NCBI GenBank assembly: GCA_963790045.1
Contig: CAWBMS010000007.1
Location: 496,001-560,000 of the forward strand
Direction of reading: 5' to 3'
Length of the DNA stretch: 64,000 nt
Origin: DATKMP01 sp963790045
GTDB lineage: Bacteria; Bacteroidota; Ignavibacteria; UBA10030
Positions 48,375 through 57,579 of this stretch are shown one piece after another; the stretch's first letter is position 1, and the number at the start of each line of letters is the position of its first letter. The notes below the pieces were generated by a model that worked only from the letters and a program-made list of their open reading frames with translations, had not been told where the DNA came from and made no database searches. Made by a program: the position numbers and the translations under genes.

Positions 48375-50052
48375 GTGAAATCCTTCATAATTTTATTTTG
48401 TTTTTGTACCACCACTATCACCATGAGTTTCGCTATGCAAAACGATGAACAGGAATTACGCGCGTTTATCGACAATCACGTAAAGATTGTCGAGCCGAAA
48501 TTGAAAGCCATGAATCTCGCAAGCTGGGATGCCAGCGCCACCGGCGAGAAAAAATATTACGATGAGCAGGCGGCAACGGAAATGGATGTCCGCACCATTT
48601 ATTCCAACAAAGCAGAATTTGCACAGTTGAAGAAATGGAACGATGCGGGCAACATTCAAGATCCTATTCTTAAGCGTGAATTAATTCTTCTCTACAACAA
48701 TTATCTTCCCAACCAAATCGATTCTGCATTAATGCGAAAGATTGTGGAAAAGAGCGCGGAGATTGCGAACAGGTTCAACACCTTCCGCGGCATCATCGAC
48801 GGCAAAGAAGTGAGCGACAACGAGATCGACGATATTTTGCAAAAAGAAACCGACAGCGCAAAGCGGCAGAAAGCTTGGGAGGCAAGCAAAACTGTCGGCA
48901 AAGCGATTGCGCCGATGCTGATCGAATTGGTCAAGCTGCGCAACGAAGCGGCACGACAATTGGGATACAAAAATTTTTATGAGATGTCGCTCATCGCTGC
49001 CGAACAAAGCGAATCAGAAATTGTACAACTATTCGATGAACTTGCAACGCTCACCGATGCGCCGTTCAAAACATTGAAAACCGACATCGACATAAAACTT
49101 GCCGCAAAGTGGAATATTAATGTTACCGATATGAAACCATGGCATTATCAAGACAGGTTCTTTCAGGAAGCACCGCAGGTCAGCAATGTCGATCTGGATC
49201 AATACTTCAAAAATAAAAAAGTGGAAGAGCTTGCAAAAACGTATTACACACAGCTCGATCTTCCTGTCGATAATATCGTGAAGAACAGTGACCTCTACGG
49301 GCGCGCAGGAAAATACCAGCACGCATTTGAAACTGATATCGACCGTCGCGGTGATATTCGCGTGATGTTGAGCATCGTCAACAATCAGTACCTGGATGAG
49401 CACCATTCTTCATGAACTCGGCCACGCGGCATACAGCAACAACGTACGCCGCGACCTTCCGTTTCTACTGCGCAGCGAAACACATATTTTCTTTACCGAA
49501 GCCATCGCAATGATGATGGAACGCCAGGCAAGCAATGCCGATTGGCTTTCGGCGATGGTGGGAATTCCCGACAGCGAAAAAGAAGCAATCCGTAAAGCTG
49601 GCGAAGAAAGTTTGCGCATGCACGGATTGATCTTTTCCCGATGGACTCAGGTGATGATGCGATTCGAACGGGCGATGTACCAAAATCCCGATCAGGATTT
49701 GAATAAACTCTGGTGGGATTTAGTCGAACAATACCAGCACATCAAAAAACCGGAAGGGCGCAATGAACCGGACTGGGCGGCAAAGATTCATCTTTCACAA
49801 TCGCCCGTGTATTACCACAATTATGAACTGGGCGAATTGACGGCATCGCAGCTTCAGCATTACATTGCCGTCAATGTTTTGAAGCAGACAGATATAAAAA
49901 ATGTTTGTTTTGCCGGCAAACCTGCAGTCGGTGATTATCTCAAGACATTCGTGTTTATGCCCGGCGCAAGTTTGCGGTGGGATGAGTTGATGAAGTTTGC
50001 CACCGGCGAGCCGCTCACAGCAAAATACTTTGCGGAAGAATTTGTAAAGTAA
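48375..50052 (+). CDS. Secreted zinc metallopeptidase (M2/M3-like gluzincin); one frameshift
   Basis: An oligopeptidase-like enzyme of about 558 aa with a signal peptide (VKSFIILFCFCTTTITMSFA). The zinc motif is HELGH in WMSTILHELGHAAYS, and the third ligand is probably Glu in HIFFTEAIAMMMERQAS. DLYGRAGKYQHAFETDIDRR before it is typical of the peptidyl-dipeptidase/oligoendopeptidase fold. An extra C near 49391 breaks the frame just before the zinc motif (QYLDEHHSS-stop becomes QYWMSTILHELGH). AGGAGG at 48361 supports the GTG at 48375. It probably degrades peptides in the periplasm. Confidence 0.83.
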
Positions 50053-50066
50053 GTTTTTTACAAGAA

Positions 50067-50113
50067 ATGTCGGACACCTTTCTGAGCATCAATTCTGAGA
50101 GGTGTCAGACATT
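50067..50113 (+). terminator. Long hairpin, probable terminator or repeat unit
   Basis: TGTCGGACACCTTTCTGAG pairs with CTGAGAGGTGTCAGACA with two mismatches and a bulge across a short loop, and is followed by TTTTCC. GGTGTC-type hairpins of this kind recur in many genomes, so it may be a repeat acting as a terminator. Confidence 0.6.
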
Positions 50114-50178
50114 TTCCAATTCCCCTTCTTGCCCTTTCCCCGTTGCTTCTCATTTCACAAAGCAGTAGATTTCTTCTG

Positions 50179-50836
50179 ATGAAAAACATTTGCATCGTCG
50201 ATGATGACAAAGAAATTGTCCGCATTCTCACTGCGTTGTTAGAAAGCGACGGCTATCAAGTTACCTCTGCCGATAATGCTATCGCGGGATGGGCCATTAT
50301 TCAACAAACCACACCATCTGTATTGTTGGTGGATTGGCAAATGCCGAAGATGAGCGGCATCGAATTGATTAAACGTGTCAAATCGGATACCGTGCTCGGC
50401 AAATATGTACATCATCATGATTTCCGGCAAAAGTGAAACGAACGATATTGTGCATGGCTTAGACGCCGGGGCAGACGAATATTTGATCAAACCGTTCAAG
50501 TTAGAGGAACTTTCTGCACGCATTCGTTCCGGCATGCGCATTCGGGAATTAGAGGAACGCATTTCCAATGAAACAAAAAAATTGACGGTGTACGAACTTG
50601 CGCTATCTGTTGCCGATAAAGTCGGCAACCCGATTGCCGTGGCAAAACTTCAGAATGAATTGCTTGCCGAGAATCCTGCTGTAAAATCTAATGCCGAGAT
50701 TATGGAAAGCATTACCGTCATCGGCAAAATGCTGGAAGAAGCGCTGGAACTTATCCGAAAAGTTCAATTATTAAAATCGCCGCGTTCCATTCCTGCGCCC
50801 GGCGGCAAAACGATGATCGACTTGAATAATTCATAA
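50179..50836 (+). CDS. Response regulator, REC domain plus helical tail; one frameshift
   Basis: A CheY-like receiver with acidic pocket IVDDDKE, phospho-acceptor Asp in VLLVDWQMPKMSG, Thr/Ser in IIMISGKSE and Lys in YLIKPFKLEEL. A tail of about 100 aa (ELEERISNETKKLTVYELAL onward) has coiled-coil character and no DNA-binding motif. A +1 slip near 50410 breaks the receiver before IIMISGK. The ATG at 50179 opens MKNICIVDDDKEI. No kinase is adjacent, and the SDR gene follows 20 bases later. The output function is unknown. Confidence 0.8.
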
Positions 50837-50856
50837 TTTTTTTTAAAGCACCTCGT

Positions 50857-51878
50857 ATGTCAACAAAAACCATTTTTATTACCGGCGCCAACGGAGAAAT
50901 TGGCCACGGACTGATCAGCCATCTTGCCGAACAAGGCGGCATGCATATTATTGCGATGGATATCGCGCCGTTAGACCGCGATGTAAAATCCAAATGCCAT
51001 CGTATCGTTACCGGCGATATTCTGGATCAGCGTTTATTAGAAACGCTTTCCACCGAACATGATTTCGATACGATCTATCATCTTGCCGCGCTTCTTTCCA
51101 CGCGCGCAGAACGGCAGCCGACTCTCGCACATCGTGTCAATGTCAACGGCACATTGAACTTGCTGGAAATCGCTATCACGCAATCGCGTTTGCAAGGGCG
51201 CGAAATCAAATTTATTTATCCGTCATCCATTGCCGTGTACGGATTGCCGAATCTTGACATCAAGCAGAAACATGGAAAAGTTCGAGAAACAGAATGGTTG
51301 GAGCCGCGCACGATGTACGGCATCAACAAACTCTACATCGAACAACTCGGCGGTACTATGCGCATTTTTATCGGCAGCTCGATGCCGAACAACAAAAAGG
51401 GTTGGTGGATTTTCGCTGTGTGCGTTTTCCGGGACTCATCAGCGCCGTCACATTACCCACCGGCGGCACGAGTGATTTTGCGCCGGAGATGCTCCATTCC
51501 GCGGCAAAAGGAAAACCGTATGCATGTTTTGTGCGAGAGAATACGCGCATTCCGTTTATGGCAATGCCGGACGCCGTCCATGCATTATTAAAATTACAAG
51601 CTGCCAAACGGGAACGGCTCACAAGGCAAAGTTATAATGTCGGATCGTTCAATCCTTCTGCCGGAGAAATTCTTCACCTGATTCGCAAAGCATTTTTGAA
51701 GGCAGAAGTTTCTTTTGTGCCGGATCCCAAACGACAGGCAATCATCGATAGCTGGCCTGCCGATGTGGATGACAATGCTGCACGGCATGATTGGGATTGG
51801 AAACCGGAGTTTGATATGCAGCGCGCGTTTGACGAGTATCTTATCCCCGCCGTCACAGAGCGCTACACTACAAAATGA
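50857..51878 (+). CDS. NAD-dependent epimerase/dehydratase, L-threonine 3-dehydrogenase-like SDR; one frameshift
   Basis: An extended SDR of about 340 aa. The NAD loop is ITGANGEIGHGLI, the catalytic Ser-Tyr-Lys are in YPSSIAVYG and TMYGINKLYIEQLG. FVRENTRIPFMAMPDAVHAL and PDPKRQAIIDSWPADVDDNA match the SDR-type threonine 3-dehydrogenases of bacteria and animals, which oxidise L-threonine to 2-amino-3-ketobutyrate. A sugar epimerase is the alternative. A base is missing near 51351 (GGTMRIF becomes RYYAHFYRQLD). It is probably co-transcribed with the response regulator. Confidence 0.8.
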
Positions 51879-51921
51879 ATTGACATTCGAGAGTTCTGAA
51901 ATATTTTTGATTACGGTAGAG

Positions 51922-52057
51922 GTTGTCCCATAAGTACGTTTAATGGTAGGATAGGCATTTGCCAACGGCATCCCCTGGGGACTTGCCTGTCCATTATGCA
52001 ACAAAAACGACAAACAGGAATGTTTGTCCTACCAATATTTTGACTTATTGGACAAAC
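51922..52057. mobile_element. MITE-like hairpin element, copy A
   Basis: A 136-bp element starting GTTGTCCCATAAGT and ending ACTTATTGGACAAAC; the ends are inverted repeats of TTGTCCAATAAGT. Inside is a perfect hairpin GACAAACA-GGAA-TGTTTGTC (52009-52028). It is about 90% identical to copy B at 54091-54224 and encodes no protein. No target duplication was clear. Confidence 0.75.
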
Positions 52058-52071
52058 TCATTTTATAGCAA

Positions 52072-52121
52072 TAACGACAAGCAGGTCGCAACGTGATGGC
52101 TTCGCCAAATGCTTGTCCCAC
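52072..52121. repeat. Partial, diverged copy of the MITE-like hairpin
   Basis: ACGACAAGCA (52074-52083) and TGCTTGTCCCACCA (52110-52123) correspond to the ACGACAAACA and TGTTTGTCCTACCA arms of copies A and B. The stem carries paired A-to-G and T-to-C changes, so base pairing is kept although the sequence differs. Confidence 0.5.
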
Positions 52122-52163
52122 CATGAAAATGATGTTTCAGATGTCTCTATCCTTTATCCGTGT

Positions 52164-52200
52164 AAGGCACCGAAAAATATTTTCGGTGCCTTGTTGTTTC
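52164..52200 (+). terminator. Intrinsic terminator upstream of pfk
   Basis: AAGGCACCGAAAA (52164-52176) pairs with TTTTCGGTGCCTT (52180-52192) and is followed by GTTGTTTCC. It separates the SDR/MITE segment from the phosphofructokinase gene. Confidence 0.75.
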
Positions 52201-52300
52201 CATCTGGATTTTCAATCAATGATGCGTTAATTTATAGCTGTGATTTCTGTTGTTGAAAATTAATTTTATATCATTCTTTATTTAGAAAGGATAGTGCATA

Positions 52301-53467
52301 ATGCGAATTGGTATTTTAACGGGCGGCGGTGATGTGCCCGGATTAAACGCGTGTATGAAAGCCGCGGCTACACGAATTCTTGATGACGGACATGAAATGA
52401 TCGGATTGCGGCGCGGCTGGGCAGGATTGCTTCGGCTCAACCCGGATGACCCGAAGACACAAGAAGAGTTAATTCTTCCTTTAACAAGGACCGTTGTGCG
52501 TACCATCGACCGCACCGGCGGAACATTCTTGCATACTTCGCGAACAAATCCCGGTAAAGTGCGTCCGAAAGATATGCCGGACTTTTTGAAAGGAAAGTTC
52601 GAACATAAAAACGGAACTGAACCTGCCGATTGCACCGCGCATTCTCTTCGTGTCATCGAACACTTGAAGCTCGACGGATTGATCGCCATCGGCGGCGACG
52701 ATACGTTAAGTTACGCCGTGCGTTTGCACAAAGAAGGCGTCCCGATGGTCTGCATTCCGAAAACGATGGACAACGACGTGTACGGAACGGATTATTGCAT
52801 CGGTTTTTCTACCGCTGTCACACGCAGTGTGGAATTTATTAATTCCATGCGCACACCAAGCGGATCGCATGAGCGTATTGCTGTGGTGGAATTATTCGGA
52901 CGCAATTCCGGCGAAACCTCGCTTATCTCTGCATACCTTGCTGGTGTTGACCGCGCCATTATTTCAGAAGTCGATTTCGATATCGAAAAACTTGTGAACT
53001 TTCTCGTCCACGATCGTCAGCAGAATCCCAGCAGCTACGCCATCATGACGGTTTCCGAAGGTGCGAAACCCCTCGGCGGGGAAATCGCACAAACCGGCGA
53101 AGCAGATGCGTACGGACATCAGAAGCTTGGCGGCATCGGACAATACATCGGCGCAGAAATTGAACAGCGTTCCGGCGTCGGTGTGATGGTGCAACAATTA
53201 GGATACTTGATGCGCGGCGGCGCACCCGATGCGCTTGATCGCATGGTCGCCACCACCTACGGCTATCTTGCTGCCGACTTGATGGTGCAAAAGCATTCCG
53301 GCAGAATGGTTGCCCTCCGCGACGGAAAGTACACGACCATTTCCGCAAGCATGATTACCGAAGGAAAGAAATGCGTCGATGTCGATGAGTTATATGACAT
53401 CAACAAGTACCGCCCCAAGGTGGCACACCTCCTCGGCAAGCCGATGTTCCTGTACCAGAGCTATTGA
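52301..53467 (+). CDS. 6-phosphofructokinase, pyrophosphate-type active site
   Basis: A phosphofructokinase of 388 aa that converts fructose-6-phosphate to the 1,6-bisphosphate. GILTGGGDVPGLNACMKAA is the phosphate-donor loop. LIAIGGDDTLSYAVRL has GGDD where ATP-using enzymes have GGDGS, and PKTMDNDVYGTDYCIGF has Lys where ATP enzymes have Gly (PGTIDND). Both changes are the established marks of PPi-dependent enzymes. Substrate residues follow in MRTPSGSHERIAVVELFGR. AGAAAGGA supports the ATG at 52301. It is monocistronic, with terminators on both sides. It may work reversibly in glycolysis and gluconeogenesis. Confidence 0.9.
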   Translation: MRIGILTGGGDVPGLNACMKAAATRILDDGHEMIGLRRGWAGLLRLNPDDPKTQEELILPLTRTVVRTIDRTGGTFLHTSRTNPGKVRPKDMPDFLKGKFEHKNGTEPADCTAHSLRVIEHLKLDGLIAIGGDDTLSYAVRLHKEGVPMVCIPKTMDNDVYGTDYCIGFSTAVTRSVEFINSMRTPSGSHERIAVVELFGRNSGETSLISAYLAGVDRAIISEVDFDIEKLVNFLVHDRQQNPSSYAIMTVSEGAKPLGGEIAQTGEADAYGHQKLGGIGQYIGAEIEQRSGVGVMVQQLGYLMRGGAPDALDRMVATTYGYLAADLMVQKHSGRMVALRDGKYTTISASMITEGKKCVDVDELYDINKYRPKVAHLLGKPMFLYQSY

Positions 53468-53468
53468 G

Positions 53469-53493
53469 TCATTCTGAGCTTGTCGAAGGATGG
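53469..53493. repeat. Short extragenic repeat (CTTCGACAAGCTCAG type)
   Basis: TCATTCTGAGCTTGTCGAAG followed by GATGG begins two bases after the pfk stop. On the other strand it reads CTTCGACAAGCTCAGAATGA, a short sequence I recall as widely dispersed in many environmental bacterial genomes. Only one copy is present here. Confidence 0.45.
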
Positions 53494-53522
53494 CTCTAAT
53501 CTATATATTCAGATTATCAGAT

Positions 53523-53563
53523 TAAAAAACCTTCTGCAAAAACATGCAGGAGGTTTTTTTATG
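53523..53563 (+). terminator. Intrinsic terminator of the phosphofructokinase gene
   Basis: AAAAAACCTTCTGCA pairs with TGCAGGAGGTTTTTT (one mismatch) around a loop AAAACA, and ends in a T run. Confidence 0.88.
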
Positions 53564-53640
53564 TACTAAACTATTCACCGCTAAATATTTTCATCATTCC
53601 AAGCAATATCGATGGACGGCATTTTGAAACCGATTGATGA

Positions 53641-54010
53641 CGTTTGTAAGTCGGTCGGCAGCGCTTGGAAATTGATTGGAAACATTTGTACAGATATCCG
53701 GAATCGTTTGGAAGACAATCGGCGATACTTGGAAACCATTCGACACGATTTGTACGGCATCCGATATGGTTTGTAGGACGGGCGATGCAATTTGTACGCC
53801 GATCAGCGATGCTTGGAAATGAATCGGCAGAGTTTGTACAGCGTTTGTTCACTTTTGTATGGCGTCTGTCGATGCTTGAAAATGATTCTCCCGCCTTTGT
53901 CAACCAATGACACACTTTGTAAAGCGTTCGGCGGGATTTGAAAATGGTTTGCCGCCGTTTGTACGGCAACCGGCAGAGCTTGAAAATGGATTGTCGCAAC
54001 TTGTACACCA
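53641..54010. repeat. Degenerate 21-bp-period tandem array (about 17-18 units)
   Basis: Units start with TTTGTA or TTGGAAA/TTTGAAA and recur every 21 bases, with a CGGC/CGAT-like second half; two unit types are interspersed. Because 21 is a multiple of three, one minus-strand frame (53571-54011) stays open as heptads such as VYKLRQS, IFKLCRL, PYKRRQT and IFKSRRT. The plus frame is open only to a TGA at 53908. There is no ribosome site before the minus-strand GTG at 54011. Whether it encodes a repeat protein, an RNA or binding sites is undecided. No spacers, so not CRISPR. Confidence 0.75.
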
Positions 54011-54090
54011 CATGAATACGCCGGAAAATCTGCTATTTCCTCTTTTTGAAGCATTTTCGGCATTTTTGAATGTCCCTCAAATATAATGCG

Positions 54091-54224
54091 GTTGTCCAAA
54101 AGTACGTTTAACGGTAGGATAGGCATTTGCCAACGGCATCCCCTTGGGACTTGCCTGTCCATGATAAAACAAAAACGACAAACAAGAATGTTTGTCCCAC
54201 CAATATTTTAACTTATTGGACAGC
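54091..54224. mobile_element. MITE-like hairpin element, copy B
   Basis: A 134-bp element starting GTTGTCCAAAAGTACG and ending ACTTATTGGACAGC. It shares about 90% of positions with copy A, including the hairpin GACAAACA-AGAA-TGTTTGTC (54177-54196). It lies 80 bases after the 21-bp array and 95 bases before the LuxR-type regulator. Confidence 0.75.
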
Positions 54225-54319
54225 CCCCTGCCGGTATTGGGTCTCATTGACAGTTATTATAAATTGGTGTACTATTCATTATACAGAATTACAAATAAGC
54301 AAACTCTTCGGGAGGTTGT

Positions 54320-55060
54320 ATGGTTGGGAACAACAACTGGGTATTTGGTTCTTCAAGCAGGCGGTGCACTCTGTGGTTTGCCGATGACCATCCGGTAATA
54401 TTGGATGGATTGGAAGGTGTATTTTGCGATGTATTGCATCGTCCGGCAATACAAATATTCTGTTCTGCAGATTCTTTGCTCGAAAAATTACAGCATCAGC
54501 AAAACGTAACAAAAATATACAAGTGCACCCCCGATGTAATATTTTTAGATTGTTCGATGCCGGGCACATCGGGCATCGAGGCCATTCAGCCCATTCTTCG
54601 TTTCGCTCCTTTTGTAAAAATTATTATGCTAACACAGTACGATGCCGAAGGGTTAATCAGACGGGCATTTCAGCAAGGGGCGTACGGCTATGTGTTAAAA
54701 AGTTCGGATACACGGTTTCTCCTCGATGCATTACAAACGGTGATGCAAGGGAAATATTATATCGACCCGTCTCTTCCGCAAAGCATGCTGAAATATGTGG
54801 ACTCACAAATAATCGATTACAATAATAAAGCACACTACGGATTAACTCCGATAGAAATGCATGTGCTACAACATCTTGCAAAAGGATTGACGCGAAAACA
54901 GATTGCGGAAGAAATGAATCTAAGTATCGATACCATTAAGACACATCTTCAACGCAGCTATAATAAATTAGGAGTTCATACCGTAGCTGCTGTATTGGCA
55001 AAACTGTACAAAGAGCGCATCCTTTTCGATACAGAAGGAAAAAGAAAAAGTTCCTATTAA
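54320..55060 (+). CDS. LuxR/NarL-family response regulator
   Basis: A 246-aa two-domain regulator. The receiver (residues about 18-140) has the acidic pair in WFADDHPVILDG, acceptor Asp in VIFLDCSMPGTSG, Thr in IIMLTQYDAEG and Lys in YGYVLKSSDTRFLL. The C-terminal GerE helix-turn-helix reads LTPIEMHVLQHLAKGLTRKQ, IAEEMNLSIDTIKTHLQR and SYNKLGVHTVAAVLAKL. GGGAGG precedes the ATG at 54320. The first 18 residues are outside the usual fold, so a later start is possible. No histidine kinase is adjacent. A hairpin follows. Confidence 0.9.
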   Translation: MVGNNNWVFGSSSRRCTLWFADDHPVILDGLEGVFCDVLHRPAIQIFCSADSLLEKLQHQQNVTKIYKCTPDVIFLDCSMPGTSGIEAIQPILRFAPFVKIIMLTQYDAEGLIRRAFQQGAYGYVLKSSDTRFLLDALQTVMQGKYYIDPSLPQSMLKYVDSQIIDYNNKAHYGLTPIEMHVLQHLAKGLTRKQIAEEMNLSIDTIKTHLQRSYNKLGVHTVAAVLAKLYKERILFDTEGKRKSSY

Positions 55061-55073
55061 CATAGGAAATAAA

Positions 55074-55100
55074 AATCACCCTTTTGGGTGATTGTAAATA
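55074..55100. terminator. Hairpin after the response regulator gene
   Basis: AATCACCC (55074-55081), TTTT and GGGTGATT (55086-55093) form a perfect 8-bp stem. The plus-strand tail is only moderately T-rich (GTAAATAATATTTTG); the minus-strand tail is better, so it may act both ways. Confidence 0.6.
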
Positions 55101-55183
55101 ATATTTTGAATTATTACATTACGACCAATCAGAAGATATAAAACAGATTTATACCATTGTAAATAAAACGTTGGGAGCAAACG

Positions 55184-55306
55184 ATGGAAATAAATAGTGT
55201 ACGGGTAAGAGCAGCGAAACTATTTACACTCTTCACATTCGTTACAGGGAATGCATACCCGCAGAATTCAACCATCGGAAGAAAAGGTTCAAACAATGAT
55301 GCATAA
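55184..55306 (+). CDS. Small ORF with signal-like peptide
   Basis: Forty codons starting MEINSVRVRAAKLFTLFTFV and ending GRKGSNNDA. GGGAG lies six bases before the ATG. The N-terminus is basic and then hydrophobic, like a secretion signal. It overlaps the start of the next gene by 11 bases, so it may be a leader that couples translation. No family recognised; it could also be a decayed N-terminus. Confidence 0.35.
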   Translation: MEINSVRVRAAKLFTLFTFVTGNAYPQNSTIGRKGSNNDA

Positions 55307-56294
55307 GATAATTCTTTTTTCTTTCATCGTAATCACCGCTCTTTCGTTTTCATGCCGTAAGGATAATCCTATCGATGGTAGCAAACCACCTTGTGGTGGA
55401 ATTGATCTCGGTATTGTTCCGCACCCTCCATACGACAGTCCTATCTGGCATCCGAGTGGACAATTTATCGGATTCAATCATACACCTCTACAGAATATTG
55501 TTTATCCCGATCCATGCAACCCGGAACAAAAATTTGCAAGTGATTCAACCGGTTTTTGGCTGATCAATTCTGATGGAACGAATATGCGAAGGATTTTTCC
55601 GTACACACTGCAAAGTCCAGCATGGTCACCTGACGGTGAGTGGATTGCATTTGTATCTAATGCACAGATATTTAAAATGCGATTTACAGTAAACACATTT
55701 GACACGACAACATTAGCCCAATTAACAACAGGAGGAGAAAATTTCTATCCCGCTTGGAGTCCTGACAGGCAGTGGATAGCATATAACAGCGCTATCTGTG
55801 AAGGACCAAAAACATGTGGAATTTGGATGGTATCCTCAATTAATCAACAGAAACAATTTTTAGCATCTTATGGAAATTCCCCTTGTTGGAATTTTAATTC
55901 GCCAAACAAAATTCTATATGCTACAACAGCTATAAATTTGAAAGGGCAAGTAGTAGGAGATTCATTATGGATATTCAATATTAATACAAACATAAACTCT
56001 TTTTTCACATTTATTGGGGGACAGAACAACGACAGTCGCTGTCTTCACTATTCACCCGACGGGACAAAGATAGCTTTCTGGTCAAGTGGAAATCTCTGGA
56101 TAATGGATACAACGGGGAATAACCAATATCAATTAACGTTTCATGGGGCTGATGATGCATTTAGTTGGATGCCGTCTGGGGATAAAATTGTTTATACTCG
56201 ATATCAATCTACCGATTGGACGATGAATAATGGCGTTTTATGGATGATTGATATTAATTCTAAAACAGAAACACAGTTTACATTTAATCGTTGA
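55296..56294 (+). CDS. TolB-like beta-propeller lipoprotein, paralogue 1
   Basis: A 332-aa predicted lipoprotein with lipobox ALSFSC after a hydrophobic signal. Repeated PD40 blades include IWHPSGQFIGFNH, AWSPDGEWIAFVSNAQ, AWSPDRQWIAYNSA, YSPDGTKIAFWSSGNLWIMD and WMPSGDKIVYTR. The repeats form a six- or seven-bladed propeller on the cell surface or in the periplasm; the ligand is unknown. It is closely related to the next gene (shared CEGPxxCGIW and GQVVGDS), so the pair arose by tandem duplication. The start is ATG 55296 or 55299. Confidence 0.8.
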   Translation: MMHKIILFSFIVITALSFSCRKDNPIDGSKPPCGGIDLGIVPHPPYDSPIWHPSGQFIGFNHTPLQNIVYPDPCNPEQKFASDSTGFWLINSDGTNMRRIFPYTLQSPAWSPDGEWIAFVSNAQIFKMRFTVNTFDTTTLAQLTTGGENFYPAWSPDRQWIAYNSAICEGPKTCGIWMVSSINQQKQFLASYGNSPCWNFNSPNKILYATTAINLKGQVVGDSLWIFNINTNINSFFTFIGGQNNDSRCLHYSPDGTKIAFWSSGNLWIMDTTGNNQYQLTFHGADDAFSWMPSGDKIVYTRYQSTDWTMNNGVLWMIDINSKTETQFTFNR

Positions 56295-56310
56295 TTAAAA
56301 GATTAAATTT

Positions 56311-57291
56311 ATGAAAAAACTATTTCGTGCTTGCACAGCTTGTCTCATTTTATTTTCGCTGTCGTGCAAAAAAAATAATCCATCCGATGGTGTCAATCCA
56401 CCTATCGGAGATCAACCCATATATCCACAGATTGACGCTTATCCTGCATGCTCGCCAGACGGAAAAACTATTGTTTATAATCATGGTGGTGTTATACAAA
56501 TTAATGTTGACGGTTCTTATTATTCTGATCCTGATTCAGCGGGTTTATGGATAATCAATACTGACGGCACAAATCCTCATTTGATACTCAAGGGTGGTGA
56601 AGAATGTGCGAATTGGAGCCCAGACGGTCAGTGGATTGTATTTGAATCAGAAGCTCAGATTTACAAAGCTCCAGTTATAAAAGATAGCCTTGATATGTCC
56701 CATTTAGTTCAGCTTACATTTGCAAGCCGCAACTTCTTTCCTGCTTGGAGTCCCGATGGACAATGGATAACATATAACATGTCAATTTGTGAAGGACCCA
56801 ATTCCTGCGGTATCTGGCTTATGTCAACACAGGGGACACAACAGAGGTTTCTCGCGGCGTATGGAAATTATCCAAATTGGGACCCTCTAGATATGAGGAT
56901 TCTCTATTTAACACGGGCAGTAACAACTATGGGTCAAGTGGTTGGCGATTCCATTTGGAAGTTCGATGTTCAGGCAAATTCCAAATACTTTTTCCTCTTT
57001 CTTGGTGGAAACAATTATGACAGCAGACATCCCAAATATGCACCAGATGGTATGAAAATTGCGCTTGAATCCAACGCCAATATATGGATAATAAATTCTG
57101 ATGGAACAAATTTAAAGCAGACGACTGTAAATGGTGGGCTACAGCCTTCATGGTCTCCAGATGGGAAAAAGATTGTTTATATTGGCTTCACATTTAATAA
57201 ATACGATCCACAAAACAACGGAACACTGTGGGTCATGGATGCCGATGGAAGCAATAAACGTCAACTGACTTATGGTCCAAAATCAAACTAA
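56311..57291 (+). CDS. TolB-like beta-propeller lipoprotein, paralogue 2
   Basis: A 326-aa paralogue of the preceding gene with lipobox LILFSLSC and the same order of PD40 blades: ACSPDGKTIVYNHGG, NWSPDGQWIVFESEAQI, AWSPDGQWITYNMSICEGP, YAPDGMKIALESNANIWIIN and SWSPDGKKIVYIG. Its blades match the consensus better than those of paralogue 1. It starts 16 bases after paralogue 1. Downstream lies a 110-base gap and then the 284-bp duplication. Confidence 0.82.
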   Translation: MKKLFRACTACLILFSLSCKKNNPSDGVNPPIGDQPIYPQIDAYPACSPDGKTIVYNHGGVIQINVDGSYYSDPDSAGLWIINTDGTNPHLILKGGEECANWSPDGQWIVFESEAQIYKAPVIKDSLDMSHLVQLTFASRNFFPAWSPDGQWITYNMSICEGPNSCGIWLMSTQGTQQRFLAAYGNYPNWDPLDMRILYLTRAVTTMGQVVGDSIWKFDVQANSKYFFLFLGGNNYDSRHPKYAPDGMKIALESNANIWIINSDGTNLKQTTVNGGLQPSWSPDGKKIVYIGFTFNKYDPQNNGTLWVMDADGSNKRQLTYGPKSN

Positions 57292-57579
57292 ACGTCCGAA
57301 GGCAGGTGATGTTCTATGAGATGACTGAAAAAATACAAGCCCCTAAAAAAGCCAATACGCAACACAAGGAATAAACTTATAAGCCGTTGGAGAATTATAG
57401 TGTAATAATGGGTCGGGAGTTTAACTCCCTCCCAGCTGAAGATGTTATTACTGAAATGAAAAAGTTCCTGCTTTTATATGAAAATAAAAAACTACCCGTA
57501 CGGGTAGTTGTGCAAACCGAAAGGTTATTTTATATTACCGGCATTGGAAGATAAAAAAAATGTCAAGTGAGGTGTTTTG

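Noticed and set aside
53665..53910. Plus-strand protein from the 21-bp array
   Set aside because: The frame begins at a TTG without a ribosome site and is broken by TGA while the repeat continues, so coding on this strand is not supported.
53641..54010. CRISPR array
   Set aside because: The period is only 21 bases, there are no unique spacers between conserved repeats, and no cas gene is in the window.
57540..57560. Palindrome AACTACCCGTACGGGTAGTT as a terminator for the upstream propeller gene
   Set aside because: The actual palindrome lies near 57490-57510 and its T run is on the minus strand; the plus-strand tail GTGCAAACC does not fit termination of the propeller transcript.
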